Shown here: piece after piece, positions 21,437 to 21,514 of the stretch
How positions within the stretch are numbered: position 1 is the stretch's first letter
Layout: every line of letters begins with the position of its first letter
Source of the DNA: CAZVUW01 sp964629825
GTDB taxonomy: Bacteria > Actinomycetota > Nitriliruptoria > Euzebyales > Egibacteraceae
Direction of reading: 5' to 3'
DNA: 21,514 nt
NCBI GenBank assembly: GCA_964629825.1
Contig: CAZVUW010000056.1
Span: 1-21,514 of the forward strand
Notes under the pieces: generated by a model
The model's input: only the letters and a program-made list of their open reading frames with translations
The model's database searches: none
Told to the model about the DNA's origin: nothing
Translations under genes and position numbers: made by a program

Positions 21437-21510
21437 TGGCTGGGAGGGAAGGGATCGAACCTTCAACTTCGACTCCAAAGGACGACGTGATGCCATTTCA
21501 CCACCTCCCA
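21437..21510 (-). tRNA. tRNA-Gln (anticodon UUG)
   Basis: On the minus strand the gene starts at 21510: acceptor TGGGAGG with CCTCCCA, D arm GTGA-AATGGCA-TCAC, anticodon loop CTTTGGA (anticodon TTG), T arm GAAGG-TTCGATC-CCTTC, discriminator G (21440) and an encoded CCA (21439-21437). G73 and the weak U1-A72 pair are Gln-type identity features. The anticodon stem TCGTC/GTCGA has a U-U mismatch at the 30-40 pair. In actinobacteria a tRNA-Gln just before glmU is common, which supports the assignment. Confidence 0.92.
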
Positions 21511-21514
21511 TCGA

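Overview
The window is high-GC (strong G/C preference at third codon positions in every gene) and looks like core chromosome of an actinomycetote. The evidence is gene order. From right to left on the minus strand it reads tRNA-Gln, glmU, prs, rplY, pth, mfd, ppiC-like lipoprotein, mazG, eno, ftsB/divIC. A DUF501-ppx pair lies a little further left. As I recall it, Mycobacterium tuberculosis has the same gene set around Rv1014c-Rv1026, with the order partly inverted. The class is not settled by sequence alone; a deep-branching lineage (Thermoleophilia, Nitriliruptoria or Acidimicrobiia type) fits the content, including a DUF2277 gene, but this is inference.

Left part (1-9171), mixed strands: the 3' end of an unidentified gene; a 333-bp non-coding convergent region with consecutive hairpins; an NYN-domain ribonuclease-like protein with two OST-HTH domains; a tRNA with anticodon UAA; a Nudix hydrolase fused to a YjeF_N (NAD(P)HX-epimerase-like) domain; a siroheme nitrite/sulfite reductase; a CBS-pair protein; a small universal-stress-like protein; ppx and DUF501; a cytochrome P450; and a DUF2277 protein.

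Right part (9182-21510), all minus strand: genes for murein precursor and PRPP synthesis (glmU, prs), translation (rplY, pth), transcription-coupled repair (mfd), a secreted peptidyl-prolyl isomerase lipoprotein, nucleotide house-cleaning (mazG), glycolysis (eno), a division protein (ftsB) and a GNAT acetyltransferase. The eno-ftsB-GNAT genes overlap by 4 bases each. A run of 100 Ns (18891-18990) marks an assembly gap between rplY and prs and is flanked on both sides by the same short direct repeats.

The most interesting observations are these. (1) The tRNA-Leu(UAA) has class-II-like D and anticodon arms but only a 6-nt variable loop. (2) The only in-frame TTA codon I found in about 19 kb of coding sequence is codon 6 of eno. 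(3) The Nudix-YjeF_N fusion has a substituted version of the usual NNGGDG motif. (4) A TAnnnT -10 element lies 6-8 nt before the start codon at five genes, which suggests routine leaderless transcription. (5) There is an unexplained structured element at about 397-503. I see no CRISPR array, insertion sequence, phage or defence island.
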